Origin: DATBLE01 sp963791425
GTDB taxonomy: Bacteria; Actinomycetota; Thermoleophilia; Gaiellales; Gaiellaceae
Length of the DNA stretch: 64,000 nt
Assembly: GCA_963791425.1 (NCBI GenBank)
Contig: CAWBSE010000004.1
Coordinates: forward strand, 310,001-374,000
Direction: 5' to 3'
The notes beneath the pieces were generated by a model. It was given only the letters and a program-made list of their open reading frames with translations. It had not been told where the DNA came from and made no database searches. Of the stretch, positions 17,494 to 25,973 are shown one piece after another. The translations under genes were made by a program, and so were the position numbers. Every line of letters begins with the position of its first letter. The first letter of the stretch is position 1.

Positions 17494-18625
17494 CTACCGG
17501 ACGCCCAGCGTCCGATTTCCGGTGACGCAGCCCGGCCCGAACGCTCCCGATCCCGGCACCGGCGGCTGCGGGGCCGAATCGCCCGGTGACCATCGTGATG
17601 ACGCTGCGGTTCTCCTCGACCGACCGGATCTCGCCGCCGCTCGCCTCGCCGCCCAGACGGCAGTGCAGCGTCGAGCTGCCGCTCGCCCGGAACTTCGCCC
17701 AGCCGAGCGACAGGAACGTGCCCGTCGACATGTCCGTCGCGACCGGCGCGAGCAGGTCGCTGCCGACGAAGGGCAGCTTCAGGAGGGTGCCGAAGCCTGT
17801 CAGCTTGCCGGCCACCGCCTGGAGCACCTGCTGGTTGTGCTCGGCGCGCGAGAAGTCGGTGTCGGCCGGGTTGAGCTTGTTCTTCCGGACGCGCGAGTAG
17901 ATCAGCGCGCGGTGCCCGTCCATGTGCTGCTTGCCCTTGGCGAAGCGCCACCCGTCCCAGCGTGCGCACCGCTCCTCCGTCGGGTACGGGCAGTCGAACT
18001 TGGACACGATCCGCTCCGGGACGACGATGTCGATCCCACCGAGCTTGTCGATCAGCTGCTGGAACTGGCTGAAGTCGACGACGACCACGTGGTTGATCGG
18101 CAGATCGGTGAACTGCTTCACCGTCGCCGCGGTCAGCGCGGGGCCGCCGAGCTGCATCGCGGCGTTGATCTTCTGGGTGCCGTGCCCGGGAATGTCGACG
18201 ACGAGGTCGCGGGGGATCGACAGGTAGGCGATCCGGTGCTTGCTGGTGTCGACGCGGACGAGAGTGATCGAGTCCGAGCGGTTCGCAGACTCGCGGCCCG
18301 CGAGCTGCGCGTGGTCGGTCCCGAGCAGCAGGATGTCGGTCGCGCTCCCGTGCTGCGGGTCGAGCGACTGGGCCACGTGCCGGTCGAGCCGCTTGTTCGC
18401 CGCGGAGACCCCGTCGCGGAACTGGAAGTAGCTCGCCAGCGCCCAGACGATCACCAGGATCAGGAACACCGCGAGGAGCGCGGGGATGACCTTCCACCAG
18501 CTGCGGCCCGGCTTGATCCGCAGGCTGCGCCGCCCCGGCCCGCCGCGCTCGGGCTTGGGGCTCGGCACCTTCCCCTTGGCTCGGCCCCCCCGGTAGACCC
18601 GGTACGGCTTCTCTTCGGAGGGCAT
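17494..18625 (-). CDS. LytR-CpsA-Psr (LCP) family glycopolymer ligase, one frame break
   Basis: About 377 aa. Cytosolic basic head, one TM helix (WWKVIPALLAVFLILVIVWAL), then an extracytoplasmic LCP domain (DILLLGTDHA; RSDSITLVRVDTSKHRIAYL with the catalytic Arg/Asp set; SIPRDLVVDIPG). It transfers lipid-linked glycopolymers to peptidoglycan. After VITMVTG near 17587 one extra G shifts frame; the true end is GDSAPQPPVPGSGAFGPGC and the stop lies at 17494-17496. Without that correction the frame runs on spuriously to 16982. The FGPGC ending is typical of actinobacterial relatives. Confidence 0.88.
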
Positions 18626-18635
18626 CCGGCGGTGA

Positions 18636-18641
18636 ATGGTA
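18636..18641 (-). promoter_or_regulatory. -10 box TACCAT for the LCP gene
   Basis: Minus-strand TACCAT 10 nt before ATG 18625. Confidence 0.45.
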
Positions 18642-18695
18642 GCCCCAGCCTCCGGCGTTCCCCGGGGCAACCGCTTTGGCCGGCCGGCGGCGCGA

Positions 18696-18701
18696 TAGGG
18701 T
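18696..18701 (+). promoter_or_regulatory. -10 box TAGGGT for the ROK kinase
   Basis: Ten bases before GTG 18712, divergent from the LCP promoter 60 bp away. Confidence 0.45.
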
Positions 18702-18711
18702 AGCCGCGCCC

Positions 18712-19620
18712 GTGGAGCCCAATGTGATCGGAGTCGACGTCGGCGGAACGAAGATTCTCGCCGGGGTCGTCGGCAGCGACGGTGCGATCGTCGCGCGCCG
18801 CGAGTACCCGACGCCGCTCGACTCCGAGCAGGAGCTGCTCGACGGCCTCGAAGCGGCAGTCCGCGAGCTGCTCGACGACTCGGTGGTCGCGGTCGGCTTC
18901 GGCATCCCTTCCCGGATCGACCAGCGCACGGGGACGGCGATCGGCTCGGTCAACATCCCGCTCGTCGACGTGCCGTTCCGGGACGTGATGGGGAAGCGGC
19001 TCGGGCTGCCGGTCGCGCTCGACAACGACGCGAACGCCGCCGGGATCGCCGAGTGGCGGGTCGGAGCCGGTCAGGGCGTCGACGACATGATCATGCTCAC
19101 GCTCGGAACCGGGGTGGGCGGCGGGCTGATCCTCGGCGGCCGCCCGTATCGCGGCTCCATCGGCGCCGGCGCCGAGCTCGGGCACGTCGTGATCGTCCAC
19201 GACGGCGTCCGGTGCAGCTGCGGCGGCTACGGGCATCTCGAGTCGTACGTGTCCGGAAAGGCCGCCGACGAGATCGCCCGTGAGGCGTTCGGCCCGGCGG
19301 CGGACGCGCACCGGCTCGTCCGGCTGGCGAACGAGGGGGATGCGACCGCGCTCGATCTCCTCACCGAGATCGGGCGGAAGCTCGGCTCGGGCCTCGGCAG
19401 CCTCGTGAACGCGTACGACCCGGAGCTGATCGTGATCGGCGGGGGGTTCGCAGCCGCCGGCGAGTTGCTGCTGGCGCCGGCCCGTGACGTGCTGAAGCGC
19501 GAGGCGCTGAAGCCGATGCGCGAGGGGATGCGCGTCGTGCGCGCGGAGCTCGGCACCGCCGCCGGCATGATCGGCGCCGCGCTCGTCGCGCTCGAGGCGG
19601 CCGACGCCGCCGTCGGCTGA
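18712..19620 (+). CDS. ROK family sugar kinase (glucokinase-like)
   Basis: 302 aa from GTG. N-terminal ATP-binding motif IGVDVGGTKILAGVV (residues 5-19), sugar-binding DNDANAAGIAEW (about 103-114), phosphate loop LGTGVGGGLI (about 129-138) and the ROK zinc region GHVV...CSCGGYGHLES. The third zinc Cys of the usual CxCGxxGC is His here. Phosphorylates glucose or a related hexose in the cytosol. Its stop overlaps rsmI ATG (TGATG). Confidence 0.88.
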   Translation: MEPNVIGVDVGGTKILAGVVGSDGAIVARREYPTPLDSEQELLDGLEAAVRELLDDSVVAVGFGIPSRIDQRTGTAIGSVNIPLVDVPFRDVMGKRLGLPVALDNDANAAGIAEWRVGAGQGVDDMIMLTLGTGVGGGLILGGRPYRGSIGAGAELGHVVIVHDGVRCSCGGYGHLESYVSGKAADEIAREAFGPAADAHRLVRLANEGDATALDLLTEIGRKLGSGLGSLVNAYDPELIVIGGGFAAAGELLLAPARDVLKREALKPMREGMRVVRAELGTAAGMIGAALVALEAADAAVG

Positions 19621-20426
19621 TGCCGCTCGCGGTCTGCGCAACGCCGATCGGGAACCTCGAGGACGTGACGCTGCGCGTGCTGCGCGAACTCGCGGAGGCC
19701 GAGCTCGTCCTCTGCGAGGACACACGGCGGACGCGGATCCTGCTCGACCGGCACGGGATCTCGGCGCGGCTGGTCAGCTACCACGAGCACAACGAGGCGG
19801 CGCGCGTCGGCGAGATCGTCCCGAAGCTGCTCGCGGGCGTCCGTGTCGCGCTGGTCAGCGATGCCGGCCTGCCCGGGGTCAACGACCCGGGAGCACGCCT
19901 GATCGCCGCCGCCCTCGAGGCCGGTGTGCCCGTCTCCGTCCTTCCCGGCGCCTCGGCCGTCGAGACGGCGCTAGTGGCGAGCGGGTTCGCGGACGAGCGG
20001 TACCAGTTCCTCGGCTATCTACCGCGCGGCGCGTCGGCCCTCGAAGCGGTGTGGGAGGAGCTCGGCCGCTGGCCGTGGCCCGCGGTCGCCTTCGAGTCGC
20101 CGCGCCGCCTTCCGGCGACGCTGAGCTCGCTCGCGGAGGCGCTGCCGGTGCGGCCGGTCGCGGTCTGCCGCGAGCTGACCAAGCAGTTCGAGGAGGTCGT
20201 GCGCGGTGCGGCCGCGGACGTCGCCCTCCGGTTCTCCGAGCCGCCGAAGGGGGAGATCACGCTCGTGATCGGCGGGGCGGCCGTGGAGAGCGGAACGGAC
20301 GAAGGCCCAGCCGTGGAGGCCGTGGCCGAGCTGGTCGCCGCCGGCGTCCCGCGTCGGCAGGCGGCCGACCTCGTCGCGCGGCTCACCGGTATCCGTCGCA
20401 ACACGCTCTATCGGGGCTCTTTGTGA
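19620..20426 (+). CDS. rsmI: 16S rRNA 2'-O-methyltransferase RsmI
   Basis: 268 aa. SAM-dependent tetrapyrrole-methylase fold that methylates C1402 of 16S rRNA. Seen: VCATPIGNLEDVTLR near the start, CEDTRRTRILL, LVSDAGLPGVNDPG and PKGEITLVIGG near 218. The C-terminal helical extension (VAELVAAGVPRRQAADLVA) is usual for the family. Coupled to the ROK kinase by a 1-nt overlap. Confidence 0.95.
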   Translation: MPLAVCATPIGNLEDVTLRVLRELAEAELVLCEDTRRTRILLDRHGISARLVSYHEHNEAARVGEIVPKLLAGVRVALVSDAGLPGVNDPGARLIAAALEAGVPVSVLPGASAVETALVASGFADERYQFLGYLPRGASALEAVWEELGRWPWPAVAFESPRRLPATLSSLAEALPVRPVAVCRELTKQFEEVVRGAAADVALRFSEPPKGEITLVIGGAAVESGTDEGPAVEAVAELVAAGVPRRQAADLVARLTGIRRNTLYRGSL

Positions 20427-20443
20427 CAAAACTGTAACCAGAT

Positions 20444-20473
20444 TTGACAACGGCGGCGACGGCTCTCTACCAT
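20444..20473 (+). promoter_or_regulatory. leaderless promoter of the M23 peptidase
   Basis: -35 TTGACA (20444-20449), 18-bp spacer, -10 TACCAT (20468-20473), then 7 bp to ATG 20481. No ribosome site is present; transcription should start at or next to the A of ATG. Confidence 0.7.
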
Positions 20474-20480
20474 CGTCGCC

Positions 20481-21977
20481 ATGTTGCCTTCCCTGCGAAC
20501 AACGCTCGTCGCGGCGGTCGTGTTCCTCGTGCTCGCGCCCACCGCGCAGGCATGGACGTGGCCCGCGTCAGGGCCCGTCCTCCAGGAGTTCCGGCTCGGC
20601 GGCGACCCGTATGCCGCCGGACAGCACAGGGGAATCGACATCGGCGGAACGGCCGGTGCCCCCGTGGCGGCCCCTCGAACGGGAGTCGTGTCCTTCGCGG
20701 GCAGCCTTCCGACCAACGGGCTCACCCTCACGATCGAGACGGCCGACGGCTACTCGGTCACGCTCGTCCACCTCGGGTCGATCGCGGTCGCGCGCGGCGC
20801 CCACGTCCTGGAAGGCGCGGCCGTCGGCACGATCGGCTCGACCGGGTCCGCCGAGCAGCCTGTGCCGTACGTGCACCTGGGCGTGCGGACGACGGCTGAC
20901 CCGAACGGCTACCTCGATCCGCTCTCCTTCCTTCCCGGTCGCGCAGGGCAGCCGGCAGGCGGCGGCTCGCCGACGGTCACCTCCACCGGAGCGGCGGCGC
21001 CGAAGCCGCCCAAGGTCGCCCTGCCGTCACCACCCTCGACGCTGCCCACCGGCGATCCGCCTGCCGGCGATGCCGTGTCACCTCAGCCCGAGGCCGCTCC
21101 GGTTCAGGCTGATGCCGCCCCCGCGCCGGCGGCCGTCGATCCGACGCCGGGTCAACCGGTCGAGATCGCTCCGCCCGGAGTGACGGTCCGGCGCGTCCAT
21201 CGCGGGCACGCCGCCGCTGGGCGCAGCACCGCCCGGCTGCAGACCGTCCCGATCCACCAGACCGCCCTGCGCACCGCTTCCGGTCATGCGGCTGTCGAGC
21301 GTGTCGCCGCGCCGGTCCCCGCCGGGCGGGCACCGGTCGTCGCACGGGCACCGGTCGGCGTCCGCGCGTCGATCCGGCCGGCCGTCGCTCCCCGGGCCGG
21401 TGCCGGCCCAGCGGCGGCCGACACCCATCGTGCAGTCGTCCCGACCGTCAGTGTCGCCCCGCGAGGCCGTCCGGCCGGCGATCCGACCGCCGCCGACCAT
21501 TGGCAGTCGACCCTGCCCGCGCCCGGGCAATCACACCCCGGGCCTGCGTCCGACATGCCCGCCGCCTGGCTCGTCGCGTTCCCGGCCACACTCGTCCTGC
21601 TGGCGGCGCTCGCCGTCGCAGCGGCCCGGCGCCGTCCCCCGGCCGCCGGCGTCCGGGCGGTCCGCGAGACGCCACCTATCATTTCGGGAGATGCGCTTCT
21701 ACCTGACCACACCGATCTACTACGTGAACTCGACCCCGCACATCGGGCACGCGTACACGACCATCGCCGCGGACATCCTGGTCCGGCATCACCGTCAGCG
21801 CGGCGACGAGACCTACTTCCTGACCGGAGTGGACGAGCATGCGGACAAGGTCGCCCGAGTCGCCGCGGAGCAAGGGCTCTCACCGCGCGAGTACACCGAC
21901 CAGATCGTCGTCGCCTGGCAGGACCTGCCGCGGCGGGTCAACGCGACCAACGACTTCTTCATCCGGACCAGCGATGA
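20481..21977 (+). CDS. secreted M23 (LytM-type) peptidase with Pro/Ala-rich tail
   Basis: Signal peptide (TLVAAVVFLVLAPTAQA), then an M23 domain at about 22-150. The metal ligands are seen in HRGIDIGG (usual HxGxD) and the later HLG/VHLGVR pairs. A long Pro/Ala/Gly/Val tail follows, then a TM segment (AAWLVAFPATLVLLAALAVAAA) near residue 375 and RRR. It cleaves or remodels peptidoglycan, or serves as a LytM regulator. The frame stays open to 21977, but the last 287 bp lie on top of metG out of frame; the true end is probably near 21690-21710 after a one-base error. Confidence 0.8.
   Translation: MLPSLRTTLVAAVVFLVLAPTAQAWTWPASGPVLQEFRLGGDPYAAGQHRGIDIGGTAGAPVAAPRTGVVSFAGSLPTNGLTLTIETADGYSVTLVHLGSIAVARGAHVLEGAAVGTIGSTGSAEQPVPYVHLGVRTTADPNGYLDPLSFLPGRAGQPAGGGSPTVTSTGAAAPKPPKVALPSPPSTLPTGDPPAGDAVSPQPEAAPVQADAAPAPAAVDPTPGQPVEIAPPGVTVRRVHRGHAAAGRSTARLQTVPIHQTALRTASGHAAVERVAAPVPAGRAPVVARAPVGVRASIRPAVAPRAGAGPAAADTHRAVVPTVSVAPRGRPAGDPTAADHWQSTLPAPGQSHPGPASDMPAAWLVAFPATLVLLAALAVAAARRRPPAAGVRAVRETPPIISGDALLPDHTDLLRELDPAHRARVHDHRRGHPGPASPSARRRDLLPDRSGRACGQGRPSRRGARALTARVHRPDRRRLAGPAAAGQRDQRLLHPDQR
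21677..21682 (+). promoter_or_regulatory. leaderless -10 box TATCAT before metG
   Basis: Eight bases before ATG 21691. It marks the real metG start and the likely end of the M23 gene. Confidence 0.55.
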
Positions 21978-23202
21978 CGGGCACAAGGCCTTCGTCCAGG
22001 ACTTCCTCCAGCGGATCAAGGACAACGGCCGCGACGACATCTACCAGGACGTTTACGCGGGGCTGTACTGCGTCGGCTGCGAGGCCTTCAAGACCGAGGA
22101 GGAACTCGTCGACGGCAAATGCCCCGACCACGGCACCGTGCCTGAGTGGATCGAGGAGCGCAACTGGTTCTTCCGGCTGTCCGCGTACCAGGACGAGTTG
22201 CTGCAGATCTACGACGGGCAGCCCGACTTCGTCCTGCCGGGCTTTCGCTACAACGAGGCCCGAAGCTTCATCGAGGGCGGGCTGCGCGACTTCTCGATCA
22301 GCCGCGCGACACAGACGTGGGGGGTGCCGATCCCCTGGGATCCGGACCAGGTCGCCTACGTCTGGGCCGACGCGCTCGTCAACTACCTGAGTGCGCTGCA
22401 CTACGCGCCCGGCGAGGATCTCGAGCGCTTCTGGCCGGCGGTGCACTTCCTGGCCAAGGACATTCTTCGGTTCCACTGCGTCTACTGGCCTGCGCTGCTG
22501 CTCGCTGCTGGCTACCAGCGCCCGAAGCAGCTGTTCGTGCACGGCTACCTGAACGTCGACCAGCAGAAGATCTCGAAATCGCAGGGGAACGTGATCAGCC
22601 CGCTCGACCTGATCGACGTCTACGGCGTCGACGCCGTGCGGTTCTGGTGCGCCCGCCAGGTGTCGTTCGGCCAGGACGGAAACGTCGCGCTGGAGACCTT
22701 CCGAGAGCGATACGACAACGAGCTCGCGAACGACCTCGGCAACCTCGTCTCACGGACGACCGCGATGATCTCCCGCTACCGCGGCGGCCGGCTCACGCGG
22801 TCGCCCGGCCCGGGCGCCTTCGACGCCGATGCACTACGCGAATCGATCGTCGAGCAGCTCGACCGGTACGACATCACCGGCGCGCTCGAGTCGATCTGGC
22901 AGGCGGTGCGCGCGCTGAACCAGCACGTCGAATCGAACGCACCGTGGGCGCTCGCCAAGGACGAGTCGAAGGCGGCCGAGCTCGACACGGTCCTCTACGA
23001 CCTCGCCGACGGGATCGTCGCGGTCACGGTCGCCCTCTCGCCGTACCTCACCGAGACCGCGCCGAGGATCCTCGAGGCACTCCGGCAGTCGGGCGACCTG
23101 TCGCTCGACCGAGTCGCGGCGGGCGTCGCGGCGGAAACGGATGGGATCGAGCCCGCGGCTCCGTTGTTCCCGCGCGTCGACCCACCGGCGCCTACTGCGT
23201 GA
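21691..23202 (+). CDS. metG: methionyl-tRNA synthetase
   Basis: 503 aa, class I. HIGH motif in NSTPHIGHAYTTIAADIL (about 12-29) and KMSKS-type motif QQKISKSQGN (about 290). One zinc-knob-like region (CVGCEAF...DGKCPDHG) near 118-140. The anticodon-binding helix bundle is complete (ALNQHVESNAPWALAK) and there is no C-terminal EMAP domain, as in the short type. It attaches Met to tRNA for initiation and elongation. Its stop overlaps tatD GTG. Confidence 0.96.
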   Translation: MRFYLTTPIYYVNSTPHIGHAYTTIAADILVRHHRQRGDETYFLTGVDEHADKVARVAAEQGLSPREYTDQIVVAWQDLPRRVNATNDFFIRTSDDGHKAFVQDFLQRIKDNGRDDIYQDVYAGLYCVGCEAFKTEEELVDGKCPDHGTVPEWIEERNWFFRLSAYQDELLQIYDGQPDFVLPGFRYNEARSFIEGGLRDFSISRATQTWGVPIPWDPDQVAYVWADALVNYLSALHYAPGEDLERFWPAVHFLAKDILRFHCVYWPALLLAAGYQRPKQLFVHGYLNVDQQKISKSQGNVISPLDLIDVYGVDAVRFWCARQVSFGQDGNVALETFRERYDNELANDLGNLVSRTTAMISRYRGGRLTRSPGPGAFDADALRESIVEQLDRYDITGALESIWQAVRALNQHVESNAPWALAKDESKAAELDTVLYDLADGIVAVTVALSPYLTETAPRILEALRQSGDLSLDRVAAGVAAETDGIEPAAPLFPRVDPPAPTA

Positions 23203-23942
23203 TCGACACGCACGCGCATCTCGACGCGCTCGACGATCCCGACGGGGCGGTCGGACGCGCGCAGGAAGCAGGCGTCACCCGAATCCTCACCGTCGGCACG
23301 ACCGTCGACGGGTGCCGCGCCGCCCTGGAGCTCGCCGATCGGCATGACGGCGTGTTCGCGATCCTCGGGCTCCACCCGCACGAGGCGGGCACCGCCGACG
23401 AGGCCGCCGTCGGCGACGTCGCGGCGCTGCTCGCGCACCCGCGCGCGGTCGCCGTGGGGGAAACCGGCCTCGACTGGTTCCGCGACTACGCACCCCCCGA
23501 CCGGCAGCGGTGGCTGTTCGAGCAGATGCTCGGAGTCGCCGCCGACAGCGGCAAGCCGGTCGTCGTCCACACGCGGGCGGCCGACGAGGACACGCTCGCA
23601 GTGCTGGCCCGCTTCGACGGCGATGTCGTCCTCCACTGCTTCTCGTCGTCGGGACTCCTGCCGGCGGCGCTCGAACGGGGGTACTACGCCTCCTTCGCCG
23701 GGAACGTCACCTACCCGAAGGCCCCGGAGCTGCGGATCGCAGCTGCCGGGATCCCGGCCGACCGGATCCTCGCCGAGACCGACTGCCCGTACCTCGCGCC
23801 GCAGCCGGTGCGCGGCCGCCCGAACGAGCCGGCAAACGTCGTGCACACCCTCGCCATGCTCGCCGAGGTGCGGGGTGAGGAAGTCGCCGCGCTCGAGGCG
23901 CGCATCGACGGGAACGCGACCGCCGTTTTCGGGCTGCCGTGA
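23199..23942 (+). CDS. tatD: TatD family metal-dependent hydrolase
   Basis: 247 aa from GTG overlapping the metG stop. TIM-barrel amidohydrolase with ligands DTHAHLDAL at the start, GETGLDWFRD (about 88), VVHTRAADED (about 124), LHCFSS and AETDCPYLAPQP (about 190). TatD proteins are metal-dependent DNases or quality-control hydrolases. The metG-tatD-rsmA-ispE order is classic. Confidence 0.94.
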   Translation: MIDTHAHLDALDDPDGAVGRAQEAGVTRILTVGTTVDGCRAALELADRHDGVFAILGLHPHEAGTADEAAVGDVAALLAHPRAVAVGETGLDWFRDYAPPDRQRWLFEQMLGVAADSGKPVVVHTRAADEDTLAVLARFDGDVVLHCFSSSGLLPAALERGYYASFAGNVTYPKAPELRIAAAGIPADRILAETDCPYLAPQPVRGRPNEPANVVHTLAMLAEVRGEEVAALEARIDGNATAVFGLP

Positions 23943-24703
23943 GCGTGAGGCCGAAGAAGGAGCTCGGCCAGCACTTCCTCGTCGACGAAAACATCCTCGT
24001 CGTCATCGGCCGGCTCGCAGAGCTCGATCCCGCTGACATCGTGCTCGAGATCGGCCCGGGGCTCGGCGTCCTGACGCGCTACCTGACCGAGCGGGTCGCG
24101 CTCGTCCACGCGATCGAGATCGACCGCAGCCTCGTCCAGCGGCTGCCGCAGCTGCCGAACCTCCGCGTCGAGGTCGGTGACGCACTCCGGCTCGACCTCG
24201 CGAGCCTCGAGCCGGCGCCCGGCAAGCTCGTCTCCAACCTCCCCTACAACGTGGCCACGCCGATCGTCGTCGAGAGCCTCGACGGCCTGCCGTCGATCGA
24301 CCGCTGGTGCGTGATGGTCCAGCGCGAGGTCGCCGACCGCTTCTTCGCCGTGCCGGGAACGAAGGCGTACGGCGCGGTCTCCGTGCTCGTCGGCCTCGCG
24401 GCCGAACGTACGGGCTTCCACCCGGTCTCGCGCGAGGTCTTCAGGCCGCGGCCGAACGTCGAGTCGGCGCTCGTCGCGTTTCGCCGCCGCGAGCTTCCGG
24501 CCCGCTTCGCCGAGATCAAGCGCGTGGTCGAGGGAGCCTTCTCCCACCGCCGCAAGACCCTGCCCAACTCGCTGCAACTGGCGGGGGTGGCGGAGCGCGG
24601 GCGGTCGTCCGAGGCGCTCGCCGCTCTCGGCAGGCCGCCGGCGACCAGGGCGGAGGCGCTGGCGCCGGACGAGTTCGTCGAGCTGGAGCGGCTGCTCCAG
24701 TGA
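23939..24703 (+). CDS. rsmA: 16S rRNA dimethyladenosine transferase RsmA/KsgA
   Basis: 254 aa from GTG. Dimethylates A1518/A1519 of 16S rRNA. Seen: LGQHFLVDENIL at the N-terminus, SAM motif EIGPGLGVLTRYL (about 35), acidic residue EIDRS, catalytic NLPYNVATPI (about 100) and the C-terminal SHRRKTLPNSL. Overlaps tatD by 4 nt and ispE by 4 nt. Confidence 0.95.
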   Translation: MSVRPKKELGQHFLVDENILVVIGRLAELDPADIVLEIGPGLGVLTRYLTERVALVHAIEIDRSLVQRLPQLPNLRVEVGDALRLDLASLEPAPGKLVSNLPYNVATPIVVESLDGLPSIDRWCVMVQREVADRFFAVPGTKAYGAVSVLVGLAAERTGFHPVSREVFRPRPNVESALVAFRRRELPARFAEIKRVVEGAFSHRRKTLPNSLQLAGVAERGRSSEALAALGRPPATRAEALAPDEFVELERLLQ

Positions 24704-25500
24704 GCGAGCGCCTCGCTCACGCGAAGATCAACCTCGCCCTCGTCGTCGGCCCGCTCATGGCAGGGGGCAAGCACGAGGTGACGACGGTGCTGGTCCGGGT
24801 CGGGCTCACCGACCGGATCGAGCTCGAGCACGCACCGGCGCTCGCCGTCGAGGGCTTCGGAGGCGACACCCTCGTCCGGCGCGCCCTGGAGCTCGTCGCA
24901 GGGGAAGCCGGCGTCCTGCCGGCCTGGCGTGTGCGGATCGAGAAGGAAATCCCGGTCGCCGCCGGCCTCGGTGGCGGAAGCTCCGATGCAGCCGCGGCGC
25001 TCGTCCTCGCCAACGAGACACTCGGCCGTCCCGTTTCCGCCGCTCGCCTCCACGGCCTGGCCGCCGAGCTCGGTGCAGACGTGCCGTTCTTCCTCACCGA
25101 AGGCGCGCAGCTGGGCGAGGGCGACGGGACGACGCTGACCGACCTCGACCTGCCTCGCGGATACACCGTCGTCCTGCTGCTTCCCGACGGCGAGACGAAG
25201 GGCTCGACCGCCTCCGTGTACGCCGCGTTCGACGAGCGGGACGGTGCGGCCGGGTACGACCGGCGCCGCGGCCGCCTGCTCCAGGCGCTGGCCGAGGGCG
25301 AGCTCGCGGGGCTTCCGGAGAACGACCTCGCCTCCTCGCCGTTGGCCGCGATACTCCGCTCGCTCGGGGCCGTTCGCGCGGACGTCAGCGGCGCCGGGCC
25401 GGCCGTCTACGGGCTGTTCGAGGACGGCGCCGCAGCAGAGCGCGCGGCCCGTGAGATCGAGGTGCGGGGCCGGGTCTGGATCGTCTCGTCAGCGTGGTAG
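24700..25500 (+). CDS. ispE: 4-diphosphocytidyl-2-C-methyl-D-erythritol kinase
   Basis: 266 aa from GTG overlapping the rsmA stop. GHMP kinase of the MEP isoprenoid pathway. Substrate motif AHAKINLALVVG at the start, ATP loop PVAAGLGGGSSDAAAAL (about 85-101), and the C-terminal GHMP motif VSGAGPAVYGLF. Phosphorylates CDP-ME to CDP-MEP in the cytosol. Confidence 0.95.
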   Translation: MSERLAHAKINLALVVGPLMAGGKHEVTTVLVRVGLTDRIELEHAPALAVEGFGGDTLVRRALELVAGEAGVLPAWRVRIEKEIPVAAGLGGGSSDAAAALVLANETLGRPVSAARLHGLAAELGADVPFFLTEGAQLGEGDGTTLTDLDLPRGYTVVLLLPDGETKGSTASVYAAFDERDGAAGYDRRRGRLLQALAEGELAGLPENDLASSPLAAILRSLGAVRADVSGAGPAVYGLFEDGAAAERAAREIEVRGRVWIVSSAW

Positions 25501-25503
25501 GTT
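25498..25503 (+). promoter_or_regulatory. leaderless -10 box TAGGTT
   Basis: Starts in the ispE stop codon and lies six bases before GTG 25510. Confidence 0.5.
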
Positions 25504-25509
25504 GATCGC

Positions 25510-25875
25510 GTGAGTGAGAGTCACGCCGAGCCACGGTCGGAGCACGGCCGGTGGTTCTACGCCCGCCGTCTGAAGATCGCGCTCGGAATCGCGGTCGTCG
25601 AGGGCATCTTCGTCGCGGTCGCGAGCGACATCTCCCGCTGGACGGTGATCATCATCTCCGTCCCGATCATCCTCTTCTACATCTTCGCCGGCCGGACGCT
25701 GAACTCCGACACCGGCCGCCAGATCGCCTGGATCGCGGCAGCCTCGCAGGCCTTCACCGTCCTGCTCTGCGTGATCGCGAAGCTGATCGGGCCGTTCACA
25801 CTCATCATCGCCGGCGTCTTCGCGGTGGTCGCCCTCGTCCTGCTGATCGGCGAAAAGCCGAGCAAGAAGCGCTGA
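25510..25875 (+). CDS. small multi-pass membrane protein
   Basis: 121 aa. After a polar head (ESHAEPRSEHGRWFYARRLK) there are four hydrophobic segments: ALGIAVVEGIFVAVA, WTVIIISVPIILFYIF, IAWIAAASQAFTVLLCVIA and FTLIIAGVFAVVALVLLIG, ending EKPSKKR. No family recognised. It sits between ispE and tRNA-Gln. Confidence 0.7.
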   Translation: MSESHAEPRSEHGRWFYARRLKIALGIAVVEGIFVAVASDISRWTVIIISVPIILFYIFAGRTLNSDTGRQIAWIAAASQAFTVLLCVIAKLIGPFTLIIAGVFAVVALVLLIGEKPSKKR

Positions 25876-25891
25876 GGCACAATCCCATTGA

Positions 25892-25965
25892 TGGGGCGTA
25901 GCCAAGCGGTAAGGCAGCGGGTTTTGGTCCCGCGATCCCAGGTTCGAATCCTGGCGCCCCAGCCA
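25892..25965 (+). tRNA. tRNA-Gln (anticodon TTG)
   Basis: Full cloverleaf: 7-bp acceptor TGGGGCG/CGCCCCA, anticodon stem GCGGG/CCCGC with loop TTTTGGT (anticodon TTG at 25924-25926), T arm with GGTTCGAATCC, discriminator G at 25962 and encoded CCA 25963-25965. Confidence 0.95.
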
Positions 25966-25973
25966 TCGCTCAC

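Noticed and set aside
20427..20480. Riboswitch before the M23 peptidase
   Set aside because: Only 54 bp separate the genes, and a -35/-10 places the transcript start at the ATG, leaving no leader. The GGCGACG/CGTCGCC pair lies in the promoter.
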